NCBI GenBank assembly: GCA_013141175.1 | Contig: JABFRN010000001.1 | Coordinates: 3,058,001 to 3,122,000, forward strand | Length of the DNA: 64,000 nt | DNA from: Lysobacter sp. | GTDB lineage: Bacteria > Pseudomonadota > Gammaproteobacteria > Xanthomonadales > Xanthomonadaceae | Direction of reading: 5' to 3' | Shown here: one piece after another, positions 10,373-20,333 of the stretch | How positions within the stretch are numbered: position 1 is the stretch's first letter | How the letters are laid out: each line of letters begins with the position of its first letter | Made by a program: the position numbers and the translations under genes | Notes under the pieces: model-generated | Seen by the model: only the letters and a program-made list of their open reading frames with translations | Databases searched by the model: none | Told to the model about the DNA's origin: nothing

Positions 10373-10645
10373 ATGAACAAAGCCGAGCTTATCGACGCGA
10401 TCGCCGCCAACGCGGAACTGTCCAAGGCCGATGCGGGGCGCGCGCTCGATGCCACGGTCGCCGCCATCTCCAAGGCACTGCAGAAGGGCGACACCGTGAC
10501 CGTGATCGGCTTCGGCTCCTTCGTGGTCCGCGAGCGCGCCGCGCGTACGGGCCGCAACCCGAAGACCGGCGAAGAAATCAAGATCGCGGCGTCCAAGAAT
10601 CCGGTGTTCAAGGCTGGCAAAGCCCTGAAGGATGCCGTAAACTAA
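10373..10645 (+). CDS. hupB: DNA-binding protein HU-beta
   Basis: 90 residues, standard for HU. It forms dimers that bend and wrap DNA without sequence specificity and helps organise the nucleoid. The family signature runs from GFGSF (about residue 46) through the [12 protein letters not shown] beta-arm tip (about 58-69), ending in the conserved helix with [21 protein letters not shown] Shine-Dalgarno precedes ATG 10373. The position directly after lon is conserved across gammaproteobacteria. Confidence 0.97.
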   Translation: MNKAELIDAIAANAELSKADAGRALDATVAAISKALQKGDTVTVIGFGSFVVRERAARTGRNPKTGEEIKIAASKNPVFKAGKALKDAVN

Positions 10646-10661
10646 TTGGCTCTTCTCGTTG

Positions 10662-10736
10662 GGGTGCTTAGCTCAGCGGTAGAGCGTCTCCTTTACACGG
10701 AGAGGGTCGGGGGTTCGAAACCCTCAGCACCCACCA
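10662..10736 (+). tRNA. tRNA-Val (anticodon TAC)
   Basis: 75 nt. The acceptor GGGTGCT pairs with AGCACCC, the anticodon loop is TTTACAC between TCTCC and GGAGA, and CCA is encoded. It starts 17 bases after hupB. Confidence 0.97.
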
Positions 10737-10829
10737 AGGTGCGAAGTGACCGGAAAGTATTCCGTTCGGTCGCCGAACTGCGATAAAATCCGCAGTGCAA
10801 CATGCAGTAAAAACCAAGGGTTACAACGC

Positions 10830-10906
10830 GGAGTGGTAGTTCAGTCGGTTAGAATGCTGGCCTGTCACGCCGGAGGTCGCGGGTTCGAGTCCCGTCCACT
10901 CCGCCA
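10830..10906 (+). tRNA. tRNA-Asp (anticodon GTC)
   Basis: 77 nt. The acceptor GGAGTGG pairs with CCACTCC, the anticodon loop is CTGTCAC, and CCA is encoded. A TAAAAT box at 10784-10789 could be the -10 of its own promoter. Confidence 0.97.
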
Positions 10907-10948
10907 ATTCCCTCGAATACGAAAGCTGTCGCCATCAGGCGGGGGCAG

Positions 10949-10980
10949 GAAGGCACCGGAAACGGTGCCTTCGTCGTTTT
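10949..10980 (+). terminator. Terminator after the tRNA-Val/tRNA-Asp pair
   Basis: A 10-bp stem (GAAGGCACCG / CGGTGCCTTC) with a GAAA tetraloop, followed by GTCGTTTT. Confidence 0.8.
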
Positions 10981-11096
10981 CGCGCCCGGTCGGCGGGACA
11001 AGGGCCGGATTCGCGACATCTCCTTGCGATCGGGGCATGCCGCAGCGCGCCCGCTCGGGCTACACTTAGCGGCTCCTCATTCGGCACCGATCGCCA

Positions 11097-13079
11097 ATGC
11101 TGCAAGCCCTACGTGAAAAATCTTCCGGCTGGATCGCCACCGTCATTCTCGGGCTGTTGGTGATCCCTTTCGCCTTCTTCGGCATGGAACAATATCTGTT
11201 CCAGCGTAGCGAGACCTTCGCCGCCAAGATCGAAGCCCCGCCTACCTGGTGGCGCACCGCGCCCGATTGGTGGGTGGTGCGCAAGGCCTTCTGGCAGAAA
11301 GAGGAAATCAGCGTCGACGACTTCCGCAGCGCGTTCGAGCGCGTGCGCCAGAGTCAGCGCGCTTCCGCTGGCGAGAACTTCAATGTCAGCGAATTCGAGA
11401 GCATCGACAACAAACGTCGCATCCTCGAGCTGCTGGTCGACGAGCGGGTGATGCGCATGTCGACCGATCGCGAAGGTTTCGCGATCGGCGATGCGCAGGT
11501 CCGCAAGGCCATCGAATCGATCCCCGACTTCCAGGTCGACGGCAAATTCGATCTGCAGCGTTACCGGTTGATGCTGGCATCGCGCGCACCGCCGATGACG
11601 GCGACCCAGTTCGATGACCAGATCCGCGAGGACCTGAAACAGCAGATGCTGACCCGTCAGTTGCAGGGGTCCGCGTTCGTGACCAATGCCGAAGGCCAGC
11701 GTCTGATCGCGCTGCTTGGCGAAAAACGCGACGTGTCCTTCGCCGTGCTGCCCACGCCACCCGCGGATACCGCACCGGTGGCGGCAGCCGAGATCGCGAG
11801 CTGGTACAAGGCGCATCCGCAGGACTTCCGATCGCCGGAAATGGTGACGATCGAATATGTCGACATCGATGGAGCGGCACTGCCGTTGCCGGCAGCCATC
11901 GACGAGAACAGTCTCAAGACGCAATACGAGCAGGACAAGGCGCGTTTCGTCGAGCCCGAGCAACGCCTCACCTCGCATATCCTGGTGAAGGTGGATGCTG
12001 CGGCCGATGCCGCTGCACGCAAGGCCGCCGAGGCCAAGGCGCAGGATATTCTGAAGAAGGTGAAGGCGGCGGGTGCCGACTTTGCCGCGCTGGCGCGGCA
12101 GTATTCGGAAGACGAGGGCTCCAAGGATGGCGGCGGAGATCTCGGTTGGATCGCCAAGAACGGCCAGATGATCAAGCCCTTCGAGGACGCGGTGTTCGCG
12201 ACCGCGGCGGGCACGATTTCCGGCCCCACCAAGACCGACTTCGGCTGGCACATCATCCAAGTCCGTGAAATGAAGCCCGGGCATGAAAAACCGTTCGAGG
12301 ACGCGCGCCCGGAATTGGAACGCATGTTGGCCGAAACCGCCCGCGAGCGCGCTTTCAACGACCTGACCGGTACGCTGGTCGATGAAGTATTGAAGAGTCC
12401 GACCACGCTGGCGCCAGCGGCGCGGGCCGCAAACTTGCCGGTGCAGAAGCTCGGTCCGTTCGCGCGTGGCCAGGCGACGGGCATCGCCGCCAATCCAGCG
12501 GTGATTCGCGCAGCCTTCTCGGAGGACCTGAAGCAGAACCGCCAGGTCAGCGATCCGATCGAGATCGCACCCAACCACAGCGTGTTGATCCGGGTGGTCG
12601 AACATACCCCGGACCGCGTGCAGCCGTTGGACAAGGTCGGCCCGCAAGTCGTCGCCGCTGTGCGTGCCGATCGCGCGCGCAAGGCGATCGAGGCCGAGGG
12701 GGAAGCCGTACTCGCGCGCTTGAAGAAGGGCGAATCGCTGGCGACGATCGCCAACGAGAAAAAATGGATCGTCACGAACATGCCGGGTATGCAGCGCGGT
12801 GCGCCGATGCCCTCGGCGGACGCCAACGAAGCTTATTTCCAGGTGTCGCCGCCCGCAGCGGGCAAACGTTCGCCCGGCAAGGTCCTCTCGCAGGACGGCC
12901 AGATGGTCGTGTTCGAGGTGACCAAGGTTGCGCAAGGCGACAACAGCGAAATCACGCCGGAAATCCGTGCGAACTTCCTGCGCGAGCTTGCGCCGAGGAT
13001 CGGCGAACAGGATGCGCTGTCGGTCGGCAAGGCCGAACGCAAGCGGATGAAGGTGCAGTTCGCGGAAGATCGCCTGTAG
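11097..13079 (+). CDS. ppiD: PpiD-like periplasmic chaperone, parvulin-type peptidyl-prolyl isomerase
   Basis: 660 residues. PpiD is anchored in the inner membrane and helps proteins leaving the Sec translocon to fold in the periplasm. A single N-terminal transmembrane helix lies at about residues 12-30. A SurA-like helical chaperone region with an aromatic-rich segment after the helix (WWRTAPDWWVV) follows. The parvulin domain is at about 290-390, with SHILVK, GGDLGW and FGWHIIQV. A second, poorly conserved chaperone region completes the protein. The start ATG gives the family opening MLQALREKSSGW, although no strong Shine-Dalgarno is seen. It follows the lon-hupB-tRNA order seen in relatives. 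Confidence 0.95.
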   Translation: MLQALREKSSGWIATVILGLLVIPFAFFGMEQYLFQRSETFAAKIEAPPTWWRTAPDWWVVRKAFWQKEEISVDDFRSAFERVRQSQRASAGENFNVSEFESIDNKRRILELLVDERVMRMSTDREGFAIGDAQVRKAIESIPDFQVDGKFDLQRYRLMLASRAPPMTATQFDDQIREDLKQQMLTRQLQGSAFVTNAEGQRLIALLGEKRDVSFAVLPTPPADTAPVAAAEIASWYKAHPQDFRSPEMVTIEYVDIDGAALPLPAAIDENSLKTQYEQDKARFVEPEQRLTSHILVKVDAAADAAARKAAEAKAQDILKKVKAAGADFAALARQYSEDEGSKDGGGDLGWIAKNGQMIKPFEDAVFATAAGTISGPTKTDFGWHIIQVREMKPGHEKPFEDARPELERMLAETARERAFNDLTGTLVDEVLKSPTTLAPAARAANLPVQKLGPFARGQATGIAANPAVIRAAFSEDLKQNRQVSDPIEIAPNHSVLIRVVEHTPDRVQPLDKVGPQVVAAVRADRARKAIEAEGEAVLARLKKGESLATIANEKKWIVTNMPGMQRGAPMPSADANEAYFQVSPPAAGKRSPGKVLSQDGQMVVFEVTKVAQGDNSEITPEIRANFLRELAPRIGEQDALSVGKAERKRMKVQFAEDRL

Positions 13080-13108
13080 CCCACGCAGCATTCGCGGCGG
13101 GTGGACAG

Positions 13109-13140
13109 GAAAGAGCCCGGCATTGCCGGGCTCTTTCGTT
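13109..13140. terminator. Bidirectional terminator between ppiD and fabI
   Basis: A 13-bp perfect stem (GAAAGAGCCCGGC / GCCGGGCTCTTTC, loop ATT) between two convergent genes. It can serve both strands. Confidence 0.8.
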
Positions 13141-13164
13141 GTCGAAGGCGGAATCGGCGATGGT

Positions 13165-13950
13165 TTATTCGATGCCTGTCATGCCCAGGATGTTGTAACC
13201 GGCATCGACGTAGGTGATCTCGCCGGTCATGCCCGCGGCCAGATCCGAGCACAGGAATGCGGCGACGTTGCCGACATCCTCGATGGTGACCGTGCGGCGC
13301 AGCGGCGCGTTCTGTTCGACATGCCCGAGGATCTTGCGGAAACCGGCGATACCGGCCGCAGCGAGGGTCTTGATCGGGCCTGCGGAAATCGCGTTCACGC
13401 GCGTGCCTTCCGGGCCGAGGTTGTAGGCGAGGTAGCGCACGGTGGCTTCGAGGCTGGCCTTGGCCACGCCCATGACGTTGTAGCCGGCCAGTGCGCGTTC
13501 GGCGCCGAGATAGGTGAGGGTGAGGATCGAGCCCTTGCGGCCGGCCATCATCGGCTGCGCCGCCTTGGACATCGCCGCCAGCGAATACGCCGAGATGTCG
13601 TGCGCCATCGCGAAATTCTCGCGGGTCAGGCCCTCGAGGAACTGGCCGGTGATCGCTTCGCGCGGTGCGAAGGCGATGGCGTGGATCAGGATGTCGAAAC
13701 CATCCCAATGCTTGCCGAGTTCGGCGAAACAGGCGGCGATCTGCGCGTCGTCGCTCACGTCCAGCGGCAGCACGATGTTGGAACCGTATTCGGCCGCCGC
13801 GCTTTCGACGCGGGTCTTGAGCTTTTCGTTCTGATAGGTGAAGGCCAGCTCCGCGCCTTCGCGGTGCATGGCTTCGGCGATGCCGGACGCGATGGAGCGC
13901 TCGCTGGCGATGCCGGTGATCAGGGCGCGTTTGCCTTGCAGAAACCCCAT
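13165..13950 (-). CDS. fabI: Enoyl-[acyl-carrier-protein] reductase (NADH)
   Basis: 261 residues, the length of FabI. It catalyses the last step of each fatty-acid elongation round, reducing trans-2-enoyl-ACP, and is the target of triclosan-type inhibitors. An atypical short-chain dehydrogenase fold is indicated by the divergent cofactor motif [13 protein letters not shown] (13-25) and the FabI triad Tyr147, Tyr157 and Lys164 ([20 protein letters not shown]). ATG 13950 gives the canonical [13 protein letters not shown]. The gene converges on ppiD; gloB, also on the minus strand, lies 79 bases upstream. Confidence 0.97.
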   Translation of the reverse strand: MGFLQGKRALITGIASERSIASGIAEAMHREGAELAFTYQNEKLKTRVESAAAEYGSNIVLPLDVSDDAQIAACFAELGKHWDGFDILIHAIAFAPREAITGQFLEGLTRENFAMAHDISAYSLAAMSKAAQPMMAGRKGSILTLTYLGAERALAGYNVMGVAKASLEATVRYLAYNLGPEGTRVNAISAGPIKTLAAAGIAGFRKILGHVEQNAPLRRTVTIEDVGNVAAFLCSDLAAGMTGEITYVDAGYNILGMTGIE

Positions 13951-14029
13951 GGTCGTCTCGCGTTTTGTTCGGAACGCCAAGTGTGCCACGCGCAGTCGAC
14001 CATGGGCTGCCGTATGGGTACCGATCGCC

Positions 14030-14818
14030 TCAACCCCGGAAGACATCCTTCCAGCGCCGCAGTTCGGCGAAAGTCTCGATCCGATCCGCAGGCATGCGTT
14101 CGATGCGGGAGGCGATGGCGTCGCGGATGGCGGGCGAATCGCAGCGGAGGAACGGATTGGTCGCGATTTCCATTGCGATCGTACTGGGCAGGGTCGGCTT
14201 CGATGCGGCACGCAGCGTGCGGACCGCGTCGGCGCGCTCGCGCAGCGCGGGGTTGTCGGGATCGACCGTCAGCGCGAACGCGGCGTTGGCCAGCGTGTAT
14301 TCGTGGGTGCAACACACACGGGTGTCGCCCGGCAGTGCCGCGAGACGGTCGAGCGAGCCGAGCATCTGTGCCGGCGTGCCCTCGAACAGCCGCCCGCAGC
14401 CGAGGCTGAACAGGGTGTCGCCGCAAAAGAGCAGGCCTTCGCCGGGATCGTCGCCATTGCGATCGCTGTGGAAGGCGATGTGACTGCGGGTATGGCCGGG
14501 GACTTCGAGCACATCGAAGCGCCAATCGCCGATCCGGACGACATCGCCATCGCCCGCACGCTCGGTGGCGATCCCGATGCGCGCATCGTGCGGCGCATGG
14601 ATCGCGAGATCCGGCCAATGCCGATGGAGTTGCGCGAGTCCGCCGATGTGGTCGGCGTGGTGATGGGTGACCAGGATGCCGATCGGCTGCAGACCTTCGG
14701 CGGCGGCCGTCAGGACCGGGCCGGCATCGCCCGGATCGACGAACAGCGCGCGGCCGTCGTCGCCGACCAGGCTCCAGATGTAGTTGTCGTCGAAGGCGGG
14801 CAGGGCGAGCAGGCGCAT
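14030..14818 (-). CDS. gloB: Hydroxyacylglutathione hydrolase (glyoxalase II)
   Basis: 262 residues. It hydrolyses S-D-lactoylglutathione to D-lactate and glutathione, the second step of methylglyoxal detoxification. The metallo-beta-lactamase metal site THHHADH is at residues 51-57. Further ligands are visible in [16 protein letters not shown] and CTHEYT, and the C-terminal substrate-binding helices are present. It stands divergently from a methyltransferase-rnhA-dnaQ cluster, the same arrangement as gloB/yafS-rnhA-dnaQ in E. coli. Only about 60 bases separate the two starts, so the promoters probably overlap. Confidence 0.95.
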   Translation of the reverse strand: MRLLALPAFDDNYIWSLVGDDGRALFVDPGDAGPVLTAAAEGLQPIGILVTHHHADHIGGLAQLHRHWPDLAIHAPHDARIGIATERAGDGDVVRIGDWRFDVLEVPGHTRSHIAFHSDRNGDDPGEGLLFCGDTLFSLGCGRLFEGTPAQMLGSLDRLAALPGDTRVCCTHEYTLANAAFALTVDPDNPALRERADAVRTLRAASKPTLPSTIAMEIATNPFLRCDSPAIRDAIASRIERMPADRIETFAELRRWKDVFRG

Positions 14819-14878
14819 GGGGATCCGTCAGGCGTTCGAATGGGGCATGTCGGCGGAGCGGCGGCTTACAATGGCCGG

Positions 14879-15541
14879 ATGCCCGCATTGTCCCACCAAG
14901 CCCCGCACGCCGCCGCGAAACAGTGGTTTCTGTTACCGGTCGGGCAGGCGGTCCTCGACAGCGAACATACGGTCGTCGCCGACGCCCTTGCCGCGCATCC
15001 GGTGGTCGGCCTGCCGTGGCTGTGGCTGGCGCCGACCCTCACGGCCGAAGTTCCCGAAGGCCGTGGATTGCGCCTGATCGCCTCGGCCGATGGATGGCGC
15101 GGCCCGATGGTGTGCCGGTTGCCCTTGCCGTTGGCCAGCGAATCACTGGGCGCGGTGGTGTTGCAGCATGTGCTCGATGGCGACCGCGCCGAATCCGCCG
15201 CCCTGATCGAAGAATGCGCGCGGGTATTGGTGCCGGGCGGTCGACTCGGGCTGTTGGCGCTGAATCCACTGTCGCCGTATCGAGTGCGCTGGTATGGCAG
15301 CGGCCAGTCCGCCTGCGATCCCTCGACCTGGCGCCGCCTGTTGTCCGATGCCGGTCTGATCCCGGAGCCGGTCGCCCAGGGCGTCGGACCGCAATGGTCG
15401 CCCACGGCATCGCCCAGCCTGCAATCGGGGCCGGGACTGCGTGCGGCTTATCTGCAGCGTGCCGAGAAGCGCGCTTTCCCGATGACGCCGATGCGTTTGC
15501 GCAAGCCGATGGCCTTGTCCGATGGAGTCTCTGCCGCTTGA
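14879..15541 (+). CDS. Class I SAM-dependent methyltransferase-like protein (YafS position)
   Basis: 220 residues. It resembles the YafS-type methyltransferases found between gloB and rnhA. The SAM fold is degenerate: the glycine-rich loop is not clear, but a motif like post-I/motif IV ([12 protein letters not shown]) and the strand [20 protein letters not shown] (motif V/VI, about residues 110-130) are readable. The substrate is unknown. A perfect TACAAT box at 14868-14873 lies so close to the ATG that the transcript may be leaderless; an in-frame ATG at 14840 would put the -10 inside the gene. The stop overlaps a TTG that may start rnhA. Confidence 0.75.
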   Translation: MPALSHQAPHAAAKQWFLLPVGQAVLDSEHTVVADALAAHPVVGLPWLWLAPTLTAEVPEGRGLRLIASADGWRGPMVCRLPLPLASESLGAVVLQHVLDGDRAESAALIEECARVLVPGGRLGLLALNPLSPYRVRWYGSGQSACDPSTWRRLLSDAGLIPEPVAQGVGPQWSPTASPSLQSGPGLRAAYLQRAEKRAFPMTPMRLRKPMALSDGVSAA

Positions 15542-15597
15542 AGCCCGATGACACCAAGCCCGCCGCCACGAAGCCTGCATCCAAGAAGCCCGCTGCG

Positions 15598-16065
15598 ATG
15601 AAGCATGTCGAAATCCACACCGATGGCGCCTGCCTCGGCAATCCCGGTCCAGGCGGCTGGGCCGCACTGCTGCGCTACAACGAGCGCGAGCGCGAGCTTG
15701 CCGGCGGCGAGTCGTTGACCACCAACAACCGCATGGAATTGATGGCGGCGATCGTCGGGCTGGAGACACTGAGCGAACCCTGCGCGGTCATGCTGGTCAC
15801 CGATTCGCAGTATGTCCGGCAAGGCATCACCGAATGGATGCCGAACTGGGTACGCCGGCACTGGAAAACCGCCGGCGGCGATCCGGTGAAGAACCGCGAC
15901 CTCTGGGAACGCCTGCACGCCGCGACATTGCGGCACGACATCGACTGGCGCTGGGTGAAAGGCCATTCCGGCGATCCCGACAACGAGCGCGTCGATACGC
16001 TGGCGCGCGACCAAGCGCTCGCATACAAGCAAGCGGATCAACAACAGGGCGGCGTCCGCGCATGA
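15598..16065 (+). CDS. rnhA: Ribonuclease HI
   Basis: 155 residues from this ATG. It cuts the RNA strand of RNA-DNA hybrids during replication and R-loop removal. The active site is complete: Asp9 ([11 protein letters not shown]), Glu47 (NRMELMA), Asp69 (VTDSQYV), His123 and Asp133 (DNERVD). The ATG matches the usual family start but has a poor Shine-Dalgarno. A TTG at 15538, with GGAG 10 bases upstream and overlapping the previous stop, would add 20 Lys/Pro/Ala-rich residues. The gene overlaps dnaQ by ATGA, so the two are translationally coupled. Confidence 0.95.
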   Translation: MKHVEIHTDGACLGNPGPGGWAALLRYNERERELAGGESLTTNNRMELMAAIVGLETLSEPCAVMLVTDSQYVRQGITEWMPNWVRRHWKTAGGDPVKNRDLWERLHAATLRHDIDWRWVKGHSGDPDNERVDTLARDQALAYKQADQQQGGVRA

Positions 16066-16778
16066 GACAGATCGTCCTCGATACCGAAACCACCGGGCTG
16101 GAGTGGAAGAAGGGCAACCGCGTGGTCGAAATCGGCTGCGTCGAGCTGAACGAACGCCGGCCCACCGGCCGCACGTATCAGCAGTACATCCACCCGGACC
16201 GCGAATTCGAGCCCGGTGCCCAGGAAGTGACCGGACTGACCCTCGAATTCCTTGCCGACAAACCGCGATTCGCCGAAATCGCCGACACCTTCCTCGAATT
16301 CGTCGATGGCGCGGAACTGATCATCCACAACGCGGCGTTCGACGTCGGTTTTCTCGACAACGAATTGTCGCTGCTGGGCGCGCAATACGGTCGCCTGCGC
16401 GACCGGGTCAGCGGCATCGAAGACTCGCTCGACATGGCGCGCAAGCGCTATCCGGGCCAGCGAAACTCGTTGGATGCGCTGTGCAAACGGCTCGGCGTGG
16501 ACAACGCGCATCGCCATCTGCACGGCGCGCTGCTCGACGCGCAGCTGCTGGTGGACGTGTACCTGGCGCTGACGTCGGGACAGAGCGAAATCGGTTTCGG
16601 TGCGCCTGCCGGCAATGACGACGGTGCCCGGAAAACGGCAGTCGCGTTCGATGTCATGGCTTTGGAGGCCGCCACACGCAGCAGGGTACATGTCAGCGAT
16701 GACGAACAGGCCGCGCACCTGCTGCGTTTGGAAGCGATCCGCAAGAAGGCGGGGCACTGCGTGTGGGATGCGGTTTGA
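16062..16778 (+). CDS. dnaQ: DNA polymerase III epsilon subunit (proofreading exonuclease)
   Basis: 238 residues. It is the 3'-5' proofreading exonuclease of the replicative polymerase core. The DEDDh motifs are visible: ExoI DTETTGL (7-13), ExoII in [16 protein letters not shown] and ExoIII in [14 protein letters not shown]. The C-terminal tail that binds the alpha subunit is present, and the length is typical. The start codon overlaps the rnhA stop (ATGA). The rnhA-dnaQ pairing is classic in gammaproteobacteria, although they are divergent in E. coli and co-directional here. Confidence 0.96.
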   Translation: MRQIVLDTETTGLEWKKGNRVVEIGCVELNERRPTGRTYQQYIHPDREFEPGAQEVTGLTLEFLADKPRFAEIADTFLEFVDGAELIIHNAAFDVGFLDNELSLLGAQYGRLRDRVSGIEDSLDMARKRYPGQRNSLDALCKRLGVDNAHRHLHGALLDAQLLVDVYLALTSGQSEIGFGAPAGNDDGARKTAVAFDVMALEAATRSRVHVSDDEQAAHLLRLEAIRKKAGHCVWDAV

Positions 16779-16828
16779 GCGCGTTCAGGCGTTCATGGCG
16801 CGTCGTCATGCGCTCCCCCACCTGCGGC

Positions 16829-16834
16829 TACAAT
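16829..16834 (+). promoter_or_regulatory. Probable -10 box of the rml operon promoter
   Basis: TACAAT in the context GGCTACAATGGCC, 35 bases before the rmlB start. No good -35 is seen at the matching distance. The same context, with one extra T, precedes the methyltransferase gene at 14868. Confidence 0.4.
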
Positions 16835-16868
16835 GGCCGAATTCTTCATATTTAACAGGAGCATGCGC

Positions 16869-17924
16869 GTGTCGACATGGCTTGTGACCGGCGGTGCCGG
16901 CTTCATCGGTGGGAATTTCGTGCTGGATGCCGTCGACAGCGGCGTTCGGGTCATCAATCTGGACGCGCTGACCTACGCCGGCAATCTCGATACGCTCGCC
17001 GCGCTGGCCGGCAATCCCGCGCATGTATTCGTGAAAGGCGACATCGGCGACCGCGACCTGCTGGCGGAACTGTTCGCCGAACACCGGCCCGATGCGGTGA
17101 TCAACTTCGCTGCCGAGAGTCACGTCGACCGTTCGATCGATGGCCCCGCCGCGTTCGTGCAGACCAATGTCGTCGGTACGCTGGGCCTGCTCGAATGCGC
17201 CCGCGACTACTGGAAAAGCCTCGAAGGCCCGGGTCGCGATGCATTCCGTTTCCTGCACGTGTCCACGGATGAAGTCTACGGTTCGCTCGGCGACACCGGC
17301 AAGTTCACCGAGACCACGCCCTACGCCCCGAATTCGCCGTATTCCGCATCCAAGGCGGCGTCCGACCATCTGGTCCGCGCCTTCCACCATACCTACGGTT
17401 TGCCGGTCCTCACCACCAACTGTTCCAACAACTACGGCCCGTACCAGTTTCCGGAAAAGCTCATTCCGCTGATCATCGCCAAAGCGCTGGCCGGCGAGTC
17501 GCTGCCGGTCTACGGCGACGGCCGCAACGTACGCGATTGGCTGTACGTGGGCGATCACTGCAGCGCGATCCGAGCGGTGCTCGAACGCGGGCGCGTCGGC
17601 GAGGTCTACAACGTCGGCGGCGATGCCGAACGCGAAAATATCGTGGTCGTGAAGACGATCTGCGCATTGCTGGATCAACGCCATCCGCTTGCCGATGGCC
17701 GGGCGCGCGAATCGCTGATCACTTATGTCAAGGACCGTCCCGGCCACGACCGCCGCTACGCCATCGATGCTTCGAAACTGCAGGGCGAACTCGGCTGGAT
17801 GCCGTCGATGACCTTCGAGCAGGGCATCGCACGTACCGTCGACTGGTATCTCGATCAGCAGGCATGGGTCAATCGCGTGCTCGACGGCAGCTATCGCCTG
17901 GAACGCATCGGAGGCGTGGCATGA
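16869..17924 (+). CDS. rmlB: dTDP-glucose 4,6-dehydratase
   Basis: 351 residues from the GTG at 16869. It is the second enzyme of dTDP-L-rhamnose synthesis, converting dTDP-glucose to the 4-keto-6-deoxy sugar with bound NAD. The protein begins [17 protein letters not shown] with the Rossmann loop, followed by the catalytic segment STDEVYG and the Tyr-x3-Lys pair in YSASKAASD. The GTG is preferred because AGGAG (16857-16861) is 7 bases upstream; an ATG two codons earlier would leave only one base of spacing. It is first gene of rmlBACD, which supplies rhamnose for O-antigen and other surface glycans. Confidence 0.96.
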   Translation: MSTWLVTGGAGFIGGNFVLDAVDSGVRVINLDALTYAGNLDTLAALAGNPAHVFVKGDIGDRDLLAELFAEHRPDAVINFAAESHVDRSIDGPAAFVQTNVVGTLGLLECARDYWKSLEGPGRDAFRFLHVSTDEVYGSLGDTGKFTETTPYAPNSPYSASKAASDHLVRAFHHTYGLPVLTTNCSNNYGPYQFPEKLIPLIIAKALAGESLPVYGDGRNVRDWLYVGDHCSAIRAVLERGRVGEVYNVGGDAERENIVVVKTICALLDQRHPLADGRARESLITYVKDRPGHDRRYAIDASKLQGELGWMPSMTFEQGIARTVDWYLDQQAWVNRVLDGSYRLERIGGVA

Positions 17925-18808
17925 CCGCGCGCAAAGGCATCATTCTCGCGGGCGGTTCCGGCACGCGCCTGTATCCGATCACCCAGGCGATCAGCAAGCA
18001 ACTGCTGCCGGTCTACGACAAACCGATGATCTATTACCCGCTCAGTGTCCTGATGCTGGCGGGTATCCGCGAAGTGCTGGTGATCAATACGCCGCACGAA
18101 CAGGCGCTGTTCAAGGCGCTGCTCGGCGACGGCTCGCAGTGGGGCATGCGCATCGAATACGCGGCGCAACCGAGCCCGGACGGGTTGGCGCAGGCCTATC
18201 TGATCGGCCGCGAATTCGTCAACGGCCAACCCAGCTGCCTGATGCTGGGCGACAACATCTTTCACGGCCCGGGACTGACCCACATGCTCAAGGAAGCCGA
18301 CGCCCTGCAAGATGGCGCGACCGTCTTCGGCTACTGGGTCAGCGATCCGGAGCGCTATGGCGTGGCCGAATTCGACGCCGGCGGCAAAGTGATCGGCCTC
18401 GAGGAAAAGCCCGCAAAGCCGAAATCGCATTACGCCGTGACCGGCCTGTATTTCTACGACGGCCGCGCCAGCGATTTCGCAGCGGATCTCAAGCCGTCTC
18501 CTCGCGGTGAGTTGGAAATCACCGATCTCAACCGGCGTTATCTCGACGAGGGTTCGCTGCATCTGCAGCAGCTCGGCCGTGGCTATGCATGGCTGGATAC
18601 CGGCACGCACCAGTCGCTGCTCGAAGCTTCGAATTACATCGAAACCATCGAAGCACGACAGGGGCTGCGCGTGTGCTGCCCCGAGGAAATCGCCTGGAGC
18701 AACGGCTGGATCGATGCCGCGCAGTTGGAAGCGTTGGCCAAGCCGCTGGCCAAGAACGGCTATGGTCAATACCTGCTCGGCCTTGCCGAGCGCGGTTTCG
18801 TTCCGTGA
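17921..18808 (+). CDS. rmlA: Glucose-1-phosphate thymidylyltransferase
   Basis: 295 residues. It couples glucose-1-phosphate and dTTP to make dTDP-glucose, the first step of the rhamnose pathway, and is feedback-inhibited by dTDP-rhamnose in the family. The nucleotidyl-transferase signature [11 protein letters not shown] is at about residues 10-20, and [16 protein letters not shown] follows. The metal-binding LGDNIFHG and the sugar-binding GLEEKP are also present. It overlaps rmlB by ATGA. Confidence 0.97.
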   Translation: MTARKGIILAGGSGTRLYPITQAISKQLLPVYDKPMIYYPLSVLMLAGIREVLVINTPHEQALFKALLGDGSQWGMRIEYAAQPSPDGLAQAYLIGREFVNGQPSCLMLGDNIFHGPGLTHMLKEADALQDGATVFGYWVSDPERYGVAEFDAGGKVIGLEEKPAKPKSHYAVTGLYFYDGRASDFAADLKPSPRGELEITDLNRRYLDEGSLHLQQLGRGYAWLDTGTHQSLLEASNYIETIEARQGLRVCCPEEIAWSNGWIDAAQLEALAKPLAKNGYGQYLLGLAERGFVP

Positions 18809-18821
18809 GTGCTGCGTACGC

Positions 18822-19382
18822 ATGAAGATCATCGAAACCGATCTGCCGGGCTGCGTCGTGATCGAACCGCAGGTGTTCGGCGACAGCCGTGGATTTTTCT
18901 TCGAATCGTTCAACCGCGACAAATTCCTTGCGCACGGCCTGGCAATTCCGGAATTCGTGCAGGGCAACGTTTCGTCGTCCGCACGCGGCGTGCTGCGCGG
19001 CCTGCACTATCAATGGCCGAAGCCGCAGGGCAAATTCGTGTCGGTGATCGAAGGCGAGGTGTGGGACGTGGCGGTCGATATCCGTCGCGGTTCGCCGACC
19101 TTCGGCCGCTGGACCGCCGTATTGCTGAACGACCGGAACCGCCGCCATTTCTGGATTCCCGCCGGCTTCGCGCATGGTTTCGTGACCTTGAGCGAGCGAG
19201 CGGTGTTCACCTACCTGTGCACCGAAACCTACGACCGCGACGCCGATGCCGGCGTGCGCTGGAACGATGCCGCGTTCGCCATCGACTGGCCGGTCACGGC
19301 GCCGGTTCTGTCCGACAAGGACGCGAAAGCGCCATTCCTCGCCGATATCGCCGAAGAACGCTTGCCGTGCCGCGTCGGCTGA
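18822..19382 (+). CDS. rmlC: dTDP-4-dehydrorhamnose 3,5-epimerase
   Basis: 186 residues, a cupin-fold epimerase acting third in dTDP-L-rhamnose synthesis. Conserved RmlC features are visible: DSRGFFFESFN near residue 22, the active-site region ARGVLRGLHYQ containing the catalytic His, VWDVAVDIRRGSPTFG, and the aromatic-rich AHGFVTLSE. It starts 13 bases after rmlA. The length is normal. Confidence 0.97.
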   Translation: MKIIETDLPGCVVIEPQVFGDSRGFFFESFNRDKFLAHGLAIPEFVQGNVSSSARGVLRGLHYQWPKPQGKFVSVIEGEVWDVAVDIRRGSPTFGRWTAVLLNDRNRRHFWIPAGFAHGFVTLSERAVFTYLCTETYDRDADAGVRWNDAAFAIDWPVTAPVLSDKDAKAPFLADIAEERLPCRVG

Positions 19383-19392
19383 GGGCGCCCGC

Positions 19393-20289
19393 ATGAAGAT
19401 CCTGTTGTTCGGCGCCAATGGCCAGGTGGGACACGAACTGCGTCGCAGCCTTGCGCCGCTGGGCGGGATCGTCGCCACCACGCGCAGCGGCAGGCTCGAT
19501 GATGGGGCTCGCTGCGAAGTCGCCGATTTCGACGCGCCGGATGCTTTGCCGGCATTGATCGAGCGCATCGCCCCGGATGTCGTCGTCAACGCAGCCGCCT
19601 ACACCGCGGTCGATCGCGCGGAATCGGATCGCGATGCCGCATTCCGCGCGAACGCGGAAGCGCCGCAGCGCATCGCCGAAGCCTGCGCCGCGCGCGATGC
19701 GCTGCTGGTGCATTACTCCACGGATTATGTGTTCGACGGCACCGGCAAGCGGCCGTATCGCGAGGATGATCCGGCATCGCCGCTCGGTGTCTACGGCGAA
19801 AGCAAGCGTGCCGGCGAACTGGCGATTCAAGCCAGCGGCGCCCGCCACATGATTTTCCGCACGGCCTGGGTGTACGCAGCGCACGGCAAGAATTTCATGC
19901 GCACGATGCTGCGTCTGGCCGCGGAGCGCGACGAGCTGCGCGTGGTCGCCGATCAGATCGGCACGCCGACGCCCGCAGCGTTGATCGCGGATGTGACGTC
20001 GGCCGTGCTCGCGGGCCCTTACAGCCACAGCGGTCTCTGGCACCTCACCGCGTCCGGCGAAACCAGCTGGCATGGGTTCGCCGAAGCCATCGTCGGATCC
20101 GCGCACGCTCGCGGGTTGCTTGCCACCGCGACTCGCGTCGTGCCGATTGCGACGAGCGACTACCCGACGCCAGCTCGACGACCAGCCTATTCGCGCCTCG
20201 ATACGACGCGTCTTTCATCCGATTTCGCGCTCGATCTTCCCGACTGGCGAGTAGCCTTGACGAAGACGATCGCTGAACTCGTGCCTTGA
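19393..20289 (+). CDS. rmlD: dTDP-4-dehydrorhamnose reductase
   Basis: 298 residues. It is an SDR-family reductase that makes dTDP-L-rhamnose. The cofactor loop FGANGQVG is at about residues 6-13, VNAAAYTAVDRAE lies in the middle, STDYVFDG follows, and the Tyr-x3-Lys pair is in YGESKRAGE. It closes rmlBACD, 10 bases after rmlC. The operon is complete, and no extra transferase gene follows it, so the sugar's acceptor is not revealed here. Confidence 0.97.
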   Translation: MKILLFGANGQVGHELRRSLAPLGGIVATTRSGRLDDGARCEVADFDAPDALPALIERIAPDVVVNAAAYTAVDRAESDRDAAFRANAEAPQRIAEACAARDALLVHYSTDYVFDGTGKRPYREDDPASPLGVYGESKRAGELAIQASGARHMIFRTAWVYAAHGKNFMRTMLRLAAERDELRVVADQIGTPTPAALIADVTSAVLAGPYSHSGLWHLTASGETSWHGFAEAIVGSAHARGLLATATRVVPIATSDYPTPARRPAYSRLDTTRLSSDFALDLPDWRVALTKTIAELVP

Positions 20290-20333
20290 CCCACAAGCAG
20301 AACCACTGTACTCCGAGCCATATAGGAAATTTC

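Noticed and set aside
16829-16834. A full sigma-70 promoter for the rml operon
   Set aside because: Only the -10 box is convincing; the -35 position (TCATGC region) is poor, so it is listed only as a probable -10.
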